Shown: positions 8,937 to 17,504 of the stretch, in pieces
How positions within the stretch are numbered: position 1 is the stretch's first letter
How the letters are laid out: every line of letters begins with the position of its first letter
Source: Fibrobacterota bacterium
GTDB lineage: Bacteria; Fibrobacterota; Chitinivibrionia; Chitinivibrionales; Chitinispirillaceae
Length of the DNA stretch: 64,000 bases
Reading direction: 5' to 3'
Assembly: GCA_023459055.1 (NCBI GenBank)
Contig: JAEWVR010000031.1
Coordinates: 326,065 to 390,064 of the forward strand
Position numbers and translations under genes: made by a program
The notes under the pieces: generated by a model
What the model saw: the letters and a program-made list of their open reading frames with translations, nothing else
Told to the model about the DNA's origin: nothing
Databases searched by the model: none

Positions 8937-9686
8937 ATGAAAAAATTTCTTTTAATGATCATTAAATCACCTTTGATTAGCGGACTATTAACATCTATGA
9001 CTAATATATTCTATGGTCTCGTTGTCGGTACAGCATTATTTCCCGGACTCGTTATCATCATTAAAACCTGGAAGTATCTCCCGGATCATGAATCATATAA
9101 ATCAATATTACTCCTCGCACTCGCATGTGGATTAAGTATAATTGTTTTCTTTTCATGGGGGGTAATTCTCTTTGGTTCACTAATAAGATTAATCTCCACT
9201 GGCATTAAAGCTGGAACATATCCGGTTTCATCAATAACTATGTTGCGATGGCTTTTATACAGCGGTCTTTACAACATTGCTGGCTATATGATTCTTCAGT
9301 TTATTCCGATGAGTTTTCTTCTGCGTCTTTTTTTCCGTATTGTTGGAGCAAAAATCGGAAAAAATGTACAGATAAATACATGGTTTCTTAATGATGCCTA
9401 CCTGCTTGAAATCGGTGATAATGTTGTTATTGGCGGGAAAACAGATGTTTCCTGTCATACCTTCGAAAGGGGAAAATTGTTACTTGACAATATTAAAATC
9501 GGCAATAATTCTGCAATCGGACAGCATTGCTATATCAGTCCGGGAGTTGTTATCAATGAAAACAGTGTCATAGGTCAGTATTCATTTGTCCGTAAAAACA
9601 CAATCATTCCATCTAAAACCATTCTTTCGGCAATAGCCGGCCTACCAATTCGTCAAGTAGTGAAAATAGAAAAAGAAGATATCTGA
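8937..9686 (+). CDS. Membrane protein with C-terminal left-handed beta-helix (hexapeptide acyltransferase-like)
   Basis: 249 residues. Residues about 15-125 hold three hydrophobic segments. From about residue 137 on, the chain shows hexapeptide repeats ('AKIGKN', 'LEIGDN', 'VVIGGK', 'IKIGNN', 'SAIGQH', 'SVIGQY') that build a left-handed beta-helix. A His in 'TDVSCHTFERG' sits where such acyltransferases keep their catalytic residue. The layout resembles the C-terminal membrane/beta-helix part of large NRPS-associated or polymer-modifying proteins, here free-standing. Acyl donor and acceptor are unknown. It sits 35 bases behind the symporter gene and is likely co-transcribed. Function as an acyltransferase is inferred from the fold. 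Confidence 0.7.
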   Translation: MKKFLLMIIKSPLISGLLTSMTNIFYGLVVGTALFPGLVIIIKTWKYLPDHESYKSILLLALACGLSIIVFFSWGVILFGSLIRLISTGIKAGTYPVSSITMLRWLLYSGLYNIAGYMILQFIPMSFLLRLFFRIVGAKIGKNVQINTWFLNDAYLLEIGDNVVIGGKTDVSCHTFERGKLLLDNIKIGNNSAIGQHCYISPGVVINENSVIGQYSFVRKNTIIPSKTILSAIAGLPIRQVVKIEKEDI

Positions 9687-10096
9687 TATTTGCCGATTGG
9701 TGCCAGATCTTCATCACGCTGGAGTGATTATTCAAGGTTTTATATTGTTTCTGGCAAACACACTCCTCAACGAAACCCATTTATCCTGATCACCACACAG
9801 AATTTAATATTCAAATAATAGCAGGTCAATACACAGCAATTTCTTCTAAAAATCCAGGCAAATGCAATAATATTGTAGAGTTTTACCAGATCCGAATTGT
9901 ATGATAATGGTTAAATTGCTGTTAATATTGTGTATATTCTTTCAACCTTGCCGGATATCAGGCAGATTATTCTGTCAGATTTATTTATCGCATGCAGCTC
10001 CGGCTGGTGTTCACAAAAGCAGATTTATCGTAAGGCACGATGTATATTCGATGCCTCATAGAGGATAGTATTTATGGGGAAGGACATTAAAAAATC
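9687..10096. other. Intergenic region without recognised features
   Basis: About 410 AT-rich bases between the beta-helix protein and SemiSWEET. No open frame, tRNA, strong hairpin or repeat was seen. The end (AGAGGATAGT... GGGGAAGGAC) contains purine-rich stretches that may serve as the SemiSWEET ribosome site. Confidence 0.4.
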
Positions 10097-10351
10097 ATGA
10101 AATTAATCGAAATAATTGGATTTCTTGCAGGTGCACTAACATCCATATCTTTTCTTCCACAGGTGATCCAGGTATGGAAAACCCGTTCAACAAAAGATTT
10201 GTCAATGAGTATGTTTATAGTGTTCTCTGCTGGTCTTATCTTGTGGTTGATCTATGGTATTACAATGCAGCAGTTGCCGATTATCCTTGCAAACGGTGTC
10301 ACACTACTTCTGGCATCAGTGATTATTGTATTTAAGATTATTTACAAATAA
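10097..10351 (+). CDS. SemiSWEET sugar transporter
   Basis: 84 residues with three membrane helices (about 5-24, 35-54, 60-82), the half-size unit of the SWEET/MtN3 family. The diagnostic PQ motif is at residues 21-22 in 'SFLPQVIQVWKTRSTKDLS', with the following 'KTRSTKDLSMSMF' block typical of bacterial SemiSWEETs. Two subunits form a facilitative pore for mono- or disaccharides in the inner membrane. It stands alone between long non-coding stretches. Its nearness to the GPH symporter may reflect sugar use, but there is no shared transcript. Confidence 0.88.
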   Translation: MKLIEIIGFLAGALTSISFLPQVIQVWKTRSTKDLSMSMFIVFSAGLILWLIYGITMQQLPIILANGVTLLLASVIIVFKIIYK

Positions 10352-10468
10352 CCGTTTGTCAATTCATTGATTTAAGATGATAGACCATTCTGTTAGTTCA
10401 TGGTGGTCCATTATCTGCTATGATTTTTGGTTTTACCCGGCACTCACCATTATCCCCTAAAATCTTAC

Positions 10469-10498
10469 TTGATGCATCCCGCTCCTAAACTGTATAAT
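10469..10498 (+). promoter_or_regulatory. Putative sigma-70 promoter of the pil genes
   Basis: TTGATG (10469-10474) and TATAAT (10493-10498) are 18 bases apart. The -10 box ends 54 bases before the pilB start at 10553. Only sequence similarity supports it. Confidence 0.45.
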
Positions 10499-10552
10499 CT
10501 AACGTGAGAGATTTTTTAATTTCAACATTTTTAATTGATTACGTGAACATAT

Positions 10553-12247
10553 ATGTCAAAAAAAATAGGTGAGATTCTTGTAGAAAATGGTGTAATCACC
10601 AAAGAGCAGCTTCTGGAGGGTTTGAAACATCAGACATTCAATGGTGGTATGCTTGGTGAGGCTCTTATTTCAACCGGTGCTATTGCCGATGAAAATGTCA
10701 TATCGCAATTTCTGGCAAAACAGCTCAATATGGGCAAACTAAGTCTAAAGGATCTCGTTTTTGATTCTGAAGTAGTTGATTTGATTCCCTTTGACATGGC
10801 ACAGAAATACGAGATGATTGCGATCAACAAAACGAATCGTGTATTAACTGTTGCGATTAGTGACGCTAAAAACATTTTCATGCTTGATGCGGTCAAATTT
10901 CTGACCGGATGCGCAATAAAACCAGTTCTGGCATCATCAAGAGAAGTTGTTGATGCAATCAATGCAAATTATGAAGCTTCCCATGAGGTTGACAATATAA
11001 TAGAAGACTTGAAAGGTGAAAACCTTGAAGTTCTTGCTGAAGAAAAAGATAAGGACGAACCCGAAGATATTGCATCAGCAGTGGCCGAAGCTCCGGTTGT
11101 CAAACTTGTAAACCATTTGATTCTTGAAGCGGTCAGAAGACGTGTGAGTGATATTCATATTGAGTCATATCAGAGAATTCTGCGGGTACGATACAGGCTT
11201 GATGGTGTTCTGATTGAGTCATCTCCATTACCGTTTCGACTAAGGAGTGCGGTAACATCAAGAATAAAAATCATGGCAGATCTTGACATTTCAGAGAAAC
11301 GACTACCCCAGGATGGTCGTATTAAAATCAAAATGGGTTTTAAAACTATAGACATACGTGTGAGTACAACACCAACAATATTTGGTGAAAAAATTGTTAT
11401 GCGTATCCTGGATGCATCAAACCTTATGCTTGATCTTGCTAATTTCGGAATTCCTGAACGTGGCCTTATGAACATTCAGCAGACACTTGCTGCACCATAT
11501 GGAATGCTGCTTGTAACGGGACCAACCGGTAGTGGAAAAACAACAACTCTGTACAGCGCGCTGAGTGCTCTTAACAAACCGGATATCAATATCATGACAG
11601 CTGAGGATCCTGTTGAGTACAACATTGAGGGAATTAATCAGATTAATATCAACCACGATATCGGCCTGACCTTCTCTGCCGCGCTTCGCTCCTTTTTACG
11701 GCAGGATCCTGATGTAATTATGGTAGGTGAAATACGTGACCTTGACACTGCAGAAATTGCTGTCAAGGCAGCACTCACAGGCCATCTGGTTCTCAGTACC
11801 CTACATACAAACGATGCACCGAGTACATTAACGCGACTGACCGATATGGGTGTTGATCCGTTTCTGAGCGCATCAGCGGTTCGATGTATCGTTGCCCAGC
11901 GCCTTATCCGTAAAATATGTCCCGATTGTAAAGAGCAGATTGATCCATCAAAACACGAGATGCTTCCATTTTTGCATTTGACAAAGTCAGAACTTGATAA
12001 TCTGACCATATATCAGGGAAAGGGATGCTCAACATGCAACAACACCGGTTACAAAGGTCGATGTGGATTATATGAAATTTTACCGATAACTTCAGCCATT
12101 CAGGATTTAATAATCAACAAAGCACCTCCGTTTACGATCCAATCCAAAGCTGTTGAGGAGGGCATGCTGACATTGCGAATGGTTGGACTTCAAAAATTAA
12201 AAGCCGGTATTACAACTGTAAATGAGGTTGTTGGTGCTACAACGTAG
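10553..12247 (+). CDS. pilB: Type IV pilus assembly / type II secretion ATPase PilB (GspE)
   Basis: Hexameric cytoplasmic ATPase that powers pilus extension. Of 564 residues, about 1-150 form the MshEN-type N-terminal domain ('KIGEILVENGVITKEQLLE'). The GspE domain carries Walker A GPTGSGKT at 323-330, the Asp box/Walker B region 'DPDVIMVGEIRD' (about 385-396) and a His box 'LVLSTLHTNDA'. The zinc tetracysteine typical of PilB/GspE but absent in PilT is complete: Cys456, Cys459, Cys492, Cys495. It is followed by the retraction ATPase and the platform protein, which makes PilB more likely than a secretion GspE. No pilin gene is in the window. Confidence 0.93.
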   Translation: MSKKIGEILVENGVITKEQLLEGLKHQTFNGGMLGEALISTGAIADENVISQFLAKQLNMGKLSLKDLVFDSEVVDLIPFDMAQKYEMIAINKTNRVLTVAISDAKNIFMLDAVKFLTGCAIKPVLASSREVVDAINANYEASHEVDNIIEDLKGENLEVLAEEKDKDEPEDIASAVAEAPVVKLVNHLILEAVRRRVSDIHIESYQRILRVRYRLDGVLIESSPLPFRLRSAVTSRIKIMADLDISEKRLPQDGRIKIKMGFKTIDIRVSTTPTIFGEKIVMRILDASNLMLDLANFGIPERGLMNIQQTLAAPYGMLLVTGPTGSGKTTTLYSALSALNKPDINIMTAEDPVEYNIEGINQININHDIGLTFSAALRSFLRQDPDVIMVGEIRDLDTAEIAVKAALTGHLVLSTLHTNDAPSTLTRLTDMGVDPFLSASAVRCIVAQRLIRKICPDCKEQIDPSKHEMLPFLHLTKSELDNLTIYQGKGCSTCNNTGYKGRCGLYEILPITSAIQDLIINKAPPFTIQSKAVEEGMLTLRMVGLQKLKAGITTVNEVVGATT

Positions 12248-12313
12248 TCAAGTAATAGATAACGTTTGATTTTATAAATAAACATAGTTATTTCAATCAC
12301 GATTGGATAAAAA

Positions 12314-13372
12314 ATGCTTTCAATGCACGACATGTTAAAACGTATGGGTGACATTCAAGCCTCAGATCTTCATTTGACAGCAGGTTCTCCCCCACTCTAC
12401 CGTGTTGATGGCAGCCTGGTGCCCAAAGACAATGAAAAATTGACAAGTGATCAGGTGCTGAAACTTGCATATAGTATCATGAATGATGCACAAAAAAAAT
12501 CGTTTGAACAAAATAAAGAGGTGGACTTTTCATTTGGTGTTCAAAATCTGGCCCGTTACCGTGCCAATGTATATCTTCAACGGGGATGCTGTACAGCCGC
12601 AATACGCCAAATACCTTATCTTATAAGACCTCTTGAAGAGCTCGGATTACCGCAAGTAGTCACAAAATTGACAGAACGACCAAACGGTCTTGTTCTTGTC
12701 ACTGGCCCCACGGGTAGTGGAAAATCAACCACACTTGCAGCGATGGTTGACAAAGTTAACAGTGAACGGGAAGGACATATCCTTACAATCGAAGATCCTA
12801 TCGAATTTGTCCATAAACATAAAAAATGCATGGTTAATCAGCGCGAGGTACATCAGGACACAAACAGCTTCAGTTCAGCGCTCCGTGTTGCACTTCGTCA
12901 AGACCCGGATGTTGTTCTTATCGGTGAAATGCGCGATCTTGAGACAATTCAGGCAGCTCTGAGCATTGCAGAAACCGGACACTTGACACTCGCTACACTC
13001 CACACTAATAGTGCGGCGCAGACTGTTAACAGAATTATTGACGTTTTTCCAGCAGATCAAAAGGCAACAGTAAGAGCACAGCTTGCAATGGTACTCGAGG
13101 GGATTATAAGTCAGTCGCTTCTACCTAAAATCGGTGGCGGACGTGTAATGATCTGTGAGATTCTCGTTGCAACAATGGCAATCCGATCGCTTATTCGTGA
13201 TGACAAGATTCATCAGATACAGGGTATGATTGAAATCGGGCAAAAATTCGGAATGCAAACAATGAATTCGGAGTTGTTGCGCTGCTACCAAAAGCGGTTG
13301 ATTACAAAGCAGGATGCTCTTGGAAGGAGCCCGGACCCGGATCAGATGATGAAAATGCTTGGTGGAGAATGA
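12314..13372 (+). CDS. pilT: Type IV pilus retraction ATPase PilT
   Basis: Hexameric ATPase that depolymerises the pilus and drives twitching. 352 residues, the normal length. The N-terminal PAS-like domain contains 'ASDLHLTAGSPPLYRVDGSL'; Walker A GPTGSGKS is at 131-138; 'DPDVVLIGEMRD' is the Walker B region and 'LATLHTNSA' the His box. The PilT C-terminal 'AIRSLIRDDKIHQI' block, related to the AIRNLIRE motif needed for retraction, is present. No zinc cysteines are found, separating it from PilB. It lies 66 bases after pilB, with pilC 148 bases further on, so the three probably form one transcription unit. Confidence 0.94.
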   Translation: MLSMHDMLKRMGDIQASDLHLTAGSPPLYRVDGSLVPKDNEKLTSDQVLKLAYSIMNDAQKKSFEQNKEVDFSFGVQNLARYRANVYLQRGCCTAAIRQIPYLIRPLEELGLPQVVTKLTERPNGLVLVTGPTGSGKSTTLAAMVDKVNSEREGHILTIEDPIEFVHKHKKCMVNQREVHQDTNSFSSALRVALRQDPDVVLIGEMRDLETIQAALSIAETGHLTLATLHTNSAAQTVNRIIDVFPADQKATVRAQLAMVLEGIISQSLLPKIGGGRVMICEILVATMAIRSLIRDDKIHQIQGMIEIGQKFGMQTMNSELLRCYQKRLITKQDALGRSPDPDQMMKMLGGE

Positions 13373-13520
13373 AGATATGAGGGATGTGAATGCCTGGAGA
13401 CGCATGCAAATGTCTTTTATAGTAGAAGGAGCATGCAATCTAATTAGGTCGTTGTTTATTTTTGTCGAATAGTATATTTTGAGCAATCAGTAGTGCTGAT
13501 TTTCAGGTCAGGAGAGAAAA

Positions 13521-14720
13521 ATGCCGCAGTTTACATATGTTGGAGTAACAGCTGCTGGAAAGCAGGTTAAAGGTGATATTCAGGCATCAAACAGGGATGA
13601 AGTTATCAGTCTTTTACGAAAGAAGAAACTTCGTCCGGTGTCAATAAAAGCGAAAGCAATGGAACTTAAACTAAACTTTGGTGGTGGTGTCAAACTCACC
13701 GATCTAAGCCGCTTTACCCGTCAATTTGCAGCAATGACATCAGCTGGCTTGCCCCTTGTTCAATGCCTTGATATTCTCGCAGCACAAACTGAAAATCAAA
13801 CATTGGCCGGGGCGGTAAAACAGATCAGTGGAGATATTCAAGGTGGTAGTACACTTGCCGATGCACTTGGAAAACACAAGAAGGTCTTCAATGGTCTATA
13901 TTGCAACATGGTTGCGGCCGGTGAGGCATCAGGTAACCTTGATGGCGTTTTGAACAGGTTGGCAGATTATCAGGAAAAAGCTGAAGCATTACGTCGTAAG
14001 ATCAAAGGTGCAATGACCTATCCGGTGATTGTCCTTGTCGTAGCGGTCGGCGCAACATTCGCGATGCTTACCTTTGTTGTGCCAACGTTTGCCCAGATGT
14101 TTACAGATATGGGTGGTTCACTTCCAACTCCAACAAAAATAGTTATGGGACTCTCAACATTTCTTCAGCGCTATATTTTCCTGCTTATTCTGGCGGGAAT
14201 AGGAGCTGTATTTGGATTAATGTCATATTACAAAACAGAAAACGGCCGGATGAATATTGACTCATTTAAACTCAAGGTACCTGTATACGGTGATCTTGAG
14301 CGAAAAAGTTCGATCGCCCGTTTTTCGCAAACACTATCTACACTTCTGACGAGCGGTGTAACAATTCTTGATGCACTTGACATCACTGCAAAAACAGCCG
14401 GAAACAAAGTCCTCGAAAAGGGAATTTTCAGAACACTGGAAAAAATTTCAGGTGGTAATAATATTGCAGATCCACTAAAAGAAACCGGGGTATTCCCCCC
14501 AATGGTTATTCACATGATTGCAGTTGGTGAAAAAACTGGTGACCTTGCAGAAATGTTGAAAAAAATTGCAGTATTTTATGAAGAAGAAGTTAACGCTGCA
14601 GTTGAAGCGTTAACTTCGGTAATTGAACCTATAATGATTGTTGTCATGGGTGCAATCATCGGTGGTATTCTTATTGCGATGTATCTGCCAATGTTTGACA
14701 TGATCGGAACTGTAAAGTGA
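13521..14720 (+). CDS. pilC: Type IV pilus inner-membrane platform protein PilC (GspF)
   Basis: 399-residue platform protein that couples the PilB/PilT motors to pilin movement. It shows the two-fold GspF repeat: residues about 68-190 ('LSRFTRQFAAMTSAGLPLVQ') and about 270-395 ('SSIARFSQTLSTLLTSGVTI'), each followed by 'GG.IAD' and 'MVAAGEASGNL' or 'MIAVGEKTGDL' blocks. Three membrane segments are visible near 168-190, 218-238 and 372-392. A good ribosome site (GGAGAG) precedes the ATG. The GGGCGAAT palindrome at 14727 begins just after the stop codon. Confidence 0.94.
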   Translation: MPQFTYVGVTAAGKQVKGDIQASNRDEVISLLRKKKLRPVSIKAKAMELKLNFGGGVKLTDLSRFTRQFAAMTSAGLPLVQCLDILAAQTENQTLAGAVKQISGDIQGGSTLADALGKHKKVFNGLYCNMVAAGEASGNLDGVLNRLADYQEKAEALRRKIKGAMTYPVIVLVVAVGATFAMLTFVVPTFAQMFTDMGGSLPTPTKIVMGLSTFLQRYIFLLILAGIGAVFGLMSYYKTENGRMNIDSFKLKVPVYGDLERKSSIARFSQTLSTLLTSGVTILDALDITAKTAGNKVLEKGIFRTLEKISGGNNIADPLKETGVFPPMVIHMIAVGEKTGDLAEMLKKIAVFYEEEVNAAVEALTSVIEPIMIVVMGAIIGGILIAMYLPMFDMIGTVK

Positions 14721-15086
14721 TCTTTAGGGGCGAATCATTATTCGCCCATACATTATGAGCAACCGACCATGCATTTGCATGCAGAGACAGATGATCATTC
14801 GTCCAAATATTTTATTCCACCATCAGATCTAAATAAGCAACCCATATTAAAGGCTACTAATGTTGTATACATTCATCGCAAAATAACCAATTCAATACTT
14901 TTAAATTTTCACTATTTATACAACTTGTGATATTGAGAAATAGGGAATAATGCATAATGTTATGATTTTCAAGAGATTTTTAAATTTATTTGACAATTCC
15001 GCTGTTTTTTTTCATTTTTAATTAAAGGTTTAAAAATAAGTGCCGATATGATAAATAGGTATTAAAGGAAAGGCAGGTGATGGATA
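14721..15086. other. Intergenic region between pilC and the FlgM-like gene
   Basis: It holds the short palindrome at 14727-14747 and a degenerate half copy around 14804-14816 (ATGATCATTCGTCC). The rest is very AT-rich and may contain the promoter of the FlgM-like gene; no certain -35/-10 pair was seen. Confidence 0.45.
14727..14747. repeat. REP-like palindrome GGGCGAAT-CATT-ATTCGCCC, copy 1
   Basis: An 8-bp perfect stem with a 4-base loop, six bases after the pilC stop. The identical 21-base sequence is found again at 62771-62791, and a variant at 29221-29240. There is no T-run, so it is not a standard terminator. The repetition at distant sites points to a REP-type repeat family. Confidence 0.7.
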
Positions 15087-15407
15087 ATGCGTATACATGC
15101 AGTATCCCAACCATACAGCACAGAGCTAAGAAAGATTGAGAACGCTAAAAAGGTCGAAAAAGACCAGAAAACTGGTAAGACCGACAAATCAGAGTTCTCT
15201 GCTGGTGCAAAACGCCTGAGCGAAACTAAGGCACAGTTTCAGGCTATTGAGGCATCACTTTCTGTTCATCCGGAAGTCCGTATGGAAAAAATTGCTGAGG
15301 TTCGAGAGAAGATTGAAAACGGTTATTACAATACACCCGAATTTCTTGAAAAACTTACCGACAAATTGATGAACGAATTTGGATTTAAAGATCCCAACTC
15401 GAAATAA
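15087..15407 (+). CDS. FlgM-like anti-sigma factor
   Basis: 106 residues. The C-terminal half matches the FlgM pattern: a helix 'RLSETKAQFQAIEASLSVHP' followed by the family signature 'EVRMEKIAEVREKIENGYYN' (about residues 70-89) and a final helix. The N-terminal half is charged and probably disordered, as in FlgM. FlgM proteins bind flagellar sigma-28 and release it when secreted. No flagellar gene or FliA-type sigma is visible here, and the neighbouring convergent sigma factor is of the primary type, so the partner is uncertain. The start has GGCAGGTGATGG upstream. A strong bidirectional terminator follows. The family call is fairly good; the target is unknown. Confidence 0.72.
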   Translation: MRIHAVSQPYSTELRKIENAKKVEKDQKTGKTDKSEFSAGAKRLSETKAQFQAIEASLSVHPEVRMEKIAEVREKIENGYYNTPEFLEKLTDKLMNEFGFKDPNSK

Positions 15408-15421
15408 TGTGCACCACTCAT

Positions 15422-15457
15422 AAAAAAGAGGCAGATAAAAATCTGCCTCTTTTTTTT
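15422..15457. terminator. Strong bidirectional Rho-independent terminator
   Basis: An AGAGGCAGAT/ATCTGCCTCT stem with a short A-rich loop is flanked by A6 on the left and T9 on the right, so it can end transcription both from the FlgM-like gene (plus) and from the sigma factor gene (minus). Confidence 0.9.
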
Positions 15458-15476
15458 GCCTATCTTAGCATAATAT

Positions 15477-15504
15477 GTAGTGATCAGTCGCGACTGATCA
15501 CTAC
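15477..15504. repeat. Perfect 28-bp palindrome
   Basis: GTAGTGATCAGTCG (15477-15490) is followed directly by its exact complement CGACTGATCACTAC (15491-15504), with no spacer. It lies between the shared terminator and the end of the sigma factor gene. It may be a protein-binding site or a repeat family member. A loop-less palindrome makes a poor RNA hairpin. Confidence 0.75.
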
Positions 15505-15518
15505 TATGATATACATAT

Positions 15519-16388
15519 TTACATATTATTCCGGTATATTTTCAGACGTTTACTCCTCGAGCAATGTTTCAGCCTTCTTATCGCCTTTTCTTTAATTTGA
15601 CGTACCCTCTCACGTGTAAGATTGAAACGTTGTCCAATCTCTTCAAGCGTATGAGCGGTGTCCTCTCCGATACCAAAGTACAGTTTGACCACCTCTTTTT
15701 CCCGTTCTGAAAGAGTATCAAGTGTCTTATCAATTTCACCTTGAAGTGAAATATCAAGGACTCCATGGTCCGGACGCTCCTGATTCTCATCCTGAAGCAT
15801 ATCAATCAGCTTCGCATCTTCACCCTGTTGAAGTGGCGCATCAAGTGACATATGCGTATTGCCGATTTTAATGGTCTCCTGAACTTCCTCTTCCTCAATC
15901 TGAAGTTCCTCAGCAATCTCCTCTATATTGGGAAGACGCTGAAGTTTCTGCTCAAGACGACTTTGAGTCTTTCCAATTTTATGAATTGTACCAACTCTGT
16001 TTAGAGGAAGTTTTATTATACGTGACTGTTCAGCTAACGCCTGAAGAATCGCCTGGCGAATCCACCAGACCGCATAGGAGATAAACTTGAAATTTTTCTT
16101 CTCATCAAATCGTTTGGCCGCCCTGATAAGTCCAAGATTCCCCTCATTGATAAGATCGCTGAGCGGTAAACCCTGATTCTGATAGTTACGACAAACGCTT
16201 ACAACAAAACGCAAATTAGCTTTCACAAGACGCTCAAGAGCTCTGCGGTCACCCTGACGGATTTTCACAGCAAGCACAGCCTCTTCTTCAAGTGTAAGTG
16301 TCTTGTTTTTACTGATTTCTTTTAAATAGAGAGCCAGTGAACTCTCTTCTGATATAAACCGGTTTGAATCCGACGATACGGAAGCCAT
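15519..16388 (-). CDS. RNA polymerase sigma-70 family factor (short RpoD/group 1-2 type)
   Basis: 289 residues, close to the compact primary sigma factors of Bacteroidetes and Fibrobacter, which lack region 1.1 and the long non-conserved insert. Region 1.2 is at the N-terminus ('SLALYLKEISKNKTLTLEEE'). Region 2 holds 'NLRFVVSVCRNYQNQGLPLS', 'DLINEGNLGLIRAAKRFD' and the -10 recognition helix 'FISYAVWWIRQAILQAL'. Region 3 runs from 'PLNRVGTIHKIGKTQSRLEQ'. Region 4 has 'LDTLSEREKEVVKLYFGIG' and the -35 helix 'TRERVRQIKEKAIRRLK'. Whether it is the principal sigma or a close stationary-phase paralogue cannot be decided here. It is convergent with the FlgM-like gene and divergent from the AraC regulator. 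Confidence 0.9.
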   Translation of the reverse strand: MASVSSDSNRFISEESSLALYLKEISKNKTLTLEEEAVLAVKIRQGDRRALERLVKANLRFVVSVCRNYQNQGLPLSDLINEGNLGLIRAAKRFDEKKNFKFISYAVWWIRQAILQALAEQSRIIKLPLNRVGTIHKIGKTQSRLEQKLQRLPNIEEIAEELQIEEEEVQETIKIGNTHMSLDAPLQQGEDAKLIDMLQDENQERPDHGVLDISLQGEIDKTLDTLSEREKEVVKLYFGIGEDTAHTLEEIGQRFNLTRERVRQIKEKAIRRLKHCSRSKRLKIYRNNM

Positions 16389-16508
16389 ATTTTTTGAGGA
16401 CTACTCTGCATTCGTAAGAAGTGATACATATATTAACTACTCCAATATAGTTTCCGCCAGATAATATTTCAAACAATACCTGTATGCAATAATATATTTT
16501 CAGGTTAA

Positions 16509-17474
16509 ATGTTTCCAACACGTCATGAACTACTTAATAATTTTAAAAATCCTGTGTTCGATCAACATCGGGTATATCCTTTTTTGCGTACCTTTGCATG
16601 TCTCAATCAATGGTCAGGAATGCCACTGATTGAACTATCAAAACTGAAAATAATCATTCACAGTCTTGACTACCTGGAATTTTCTGATACAGACCAATCG
16701 AAATTCAAATCACAATTAAAATTCCAACAGGATTGCTACCGGTTATGGTATCAGGTTGATGGAACCGGAATATTGCAAAACGTAACCCGCAAAAGTTTTG
16801 GTACTGCCCGCCCGGGACTTCTGGGCCTTATGGACAGAGGAGAACGTCATACATACCTTCACCAGAAGGGTAATTTCGAGTGTTTTCAGCTTCTTTTTTC
16901 GTTTCTACCGTCACAAAACGCCAAGTGTTACTGGAATTCAGAAGTTGAGGGAAAACTCGTACTTGAAGAAAATGACCGTTTTTACTTTGAAAATCTGGTT
17001 TTTGATTTACTTATGGTGTTGTCCAATAAAAAAGAGATTCTTGGTTTAGCAACAATCTCAAGACTTCTTGAAATCCTTGTCGTTCTCTTTAACAAAGGTT
17101 TGATTTTAATCGAGGAAACACAATTCCCGAAGAACAAGGCTAAAAGTCTGGTAGTTAAGGCTAAAAGTTTTATGGATCAACATTATTTTGATATGCATCA
17201 TCAGAATAATCTTGAGCGTGAGTGCGGCGTTGATATAAATTACCTGAACATTATCTTTAAAAAAGAGACTGGCAGAACACTCTACCAATATATTACCGGT
17301 GTAAGGATGGAGCACGCAAAGCATCTTCTTGAAACAACTGAAATGTCAATTACTGATATTGCTTCTAAGGTTGGATATCCAAACAGCAACTCCTTTACAC
17401 GTGCATTTAAACGTCACACCGGCCCCACCCCGCAGAATTATCGATTGTCAGAAAATAAACAGATAAGAAAATAA
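16509..17474 (+). CDS. AraC family transcriptional regulator
   Basis: 321 residues. The C-terminal 100 residues form the double helix-turn-helix of AraC/XylS: first helix pair around 'NLERECGVDINYLNIIFKKE', linker 'TGRTLYQYITGVRMEHAKHL', second around 'MSITDIASKVGYPNSNSFTR', ending with the signature 'AFKRHTGPTPQNYR'. The N-terminal part (1-210) is probably the ligand or dimerisation domain; its fold and ligand are not recognised. The gene diverges from the sigma factor across 120 bases and is followed after 30 bases by aspartate kinase, so the two may share a transcript; a link to amino-acid control is only a guess. Confidence 0.85.
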   Translation: MFPTRHELLNNFKNPVFDQHRVYPFLRTFACLNQWSGMPLIELSKLKIIIHSLDYLEFSDTDQSKFKSQLKFQQDCYRLWYQVDGTGILQNVTRKSFGTARPGLLGLMDRGERHTYLHQKGNFECFQLLFSFLPSQNAKCYWNSEVEGKLVLEENDRFYFENLVFDLLMVLSNKKEILGLATISRLLEILVVLFNKGLILIEETQFPKNKAKSLVVKAKSFMDQHYFDMHHQNNLERECGVDINYLNIIFKKETGRTLYQYITGVRMEHAKHLLETTEMSITDIASKVGYPNSNSFTRAFKRHTGPTPQNYRLSENKQIRK

Positions 17475-17504
17475 ATATACTTTTACCATGTAACCGGAGA
17501 TTTT

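Noticed and set aside
14727..14747. Terminator of pilC
   Set aside because: The stem is good but no T-run follows, and the same sequence recurs elsewhere, so a REP-like repeat is the better call.
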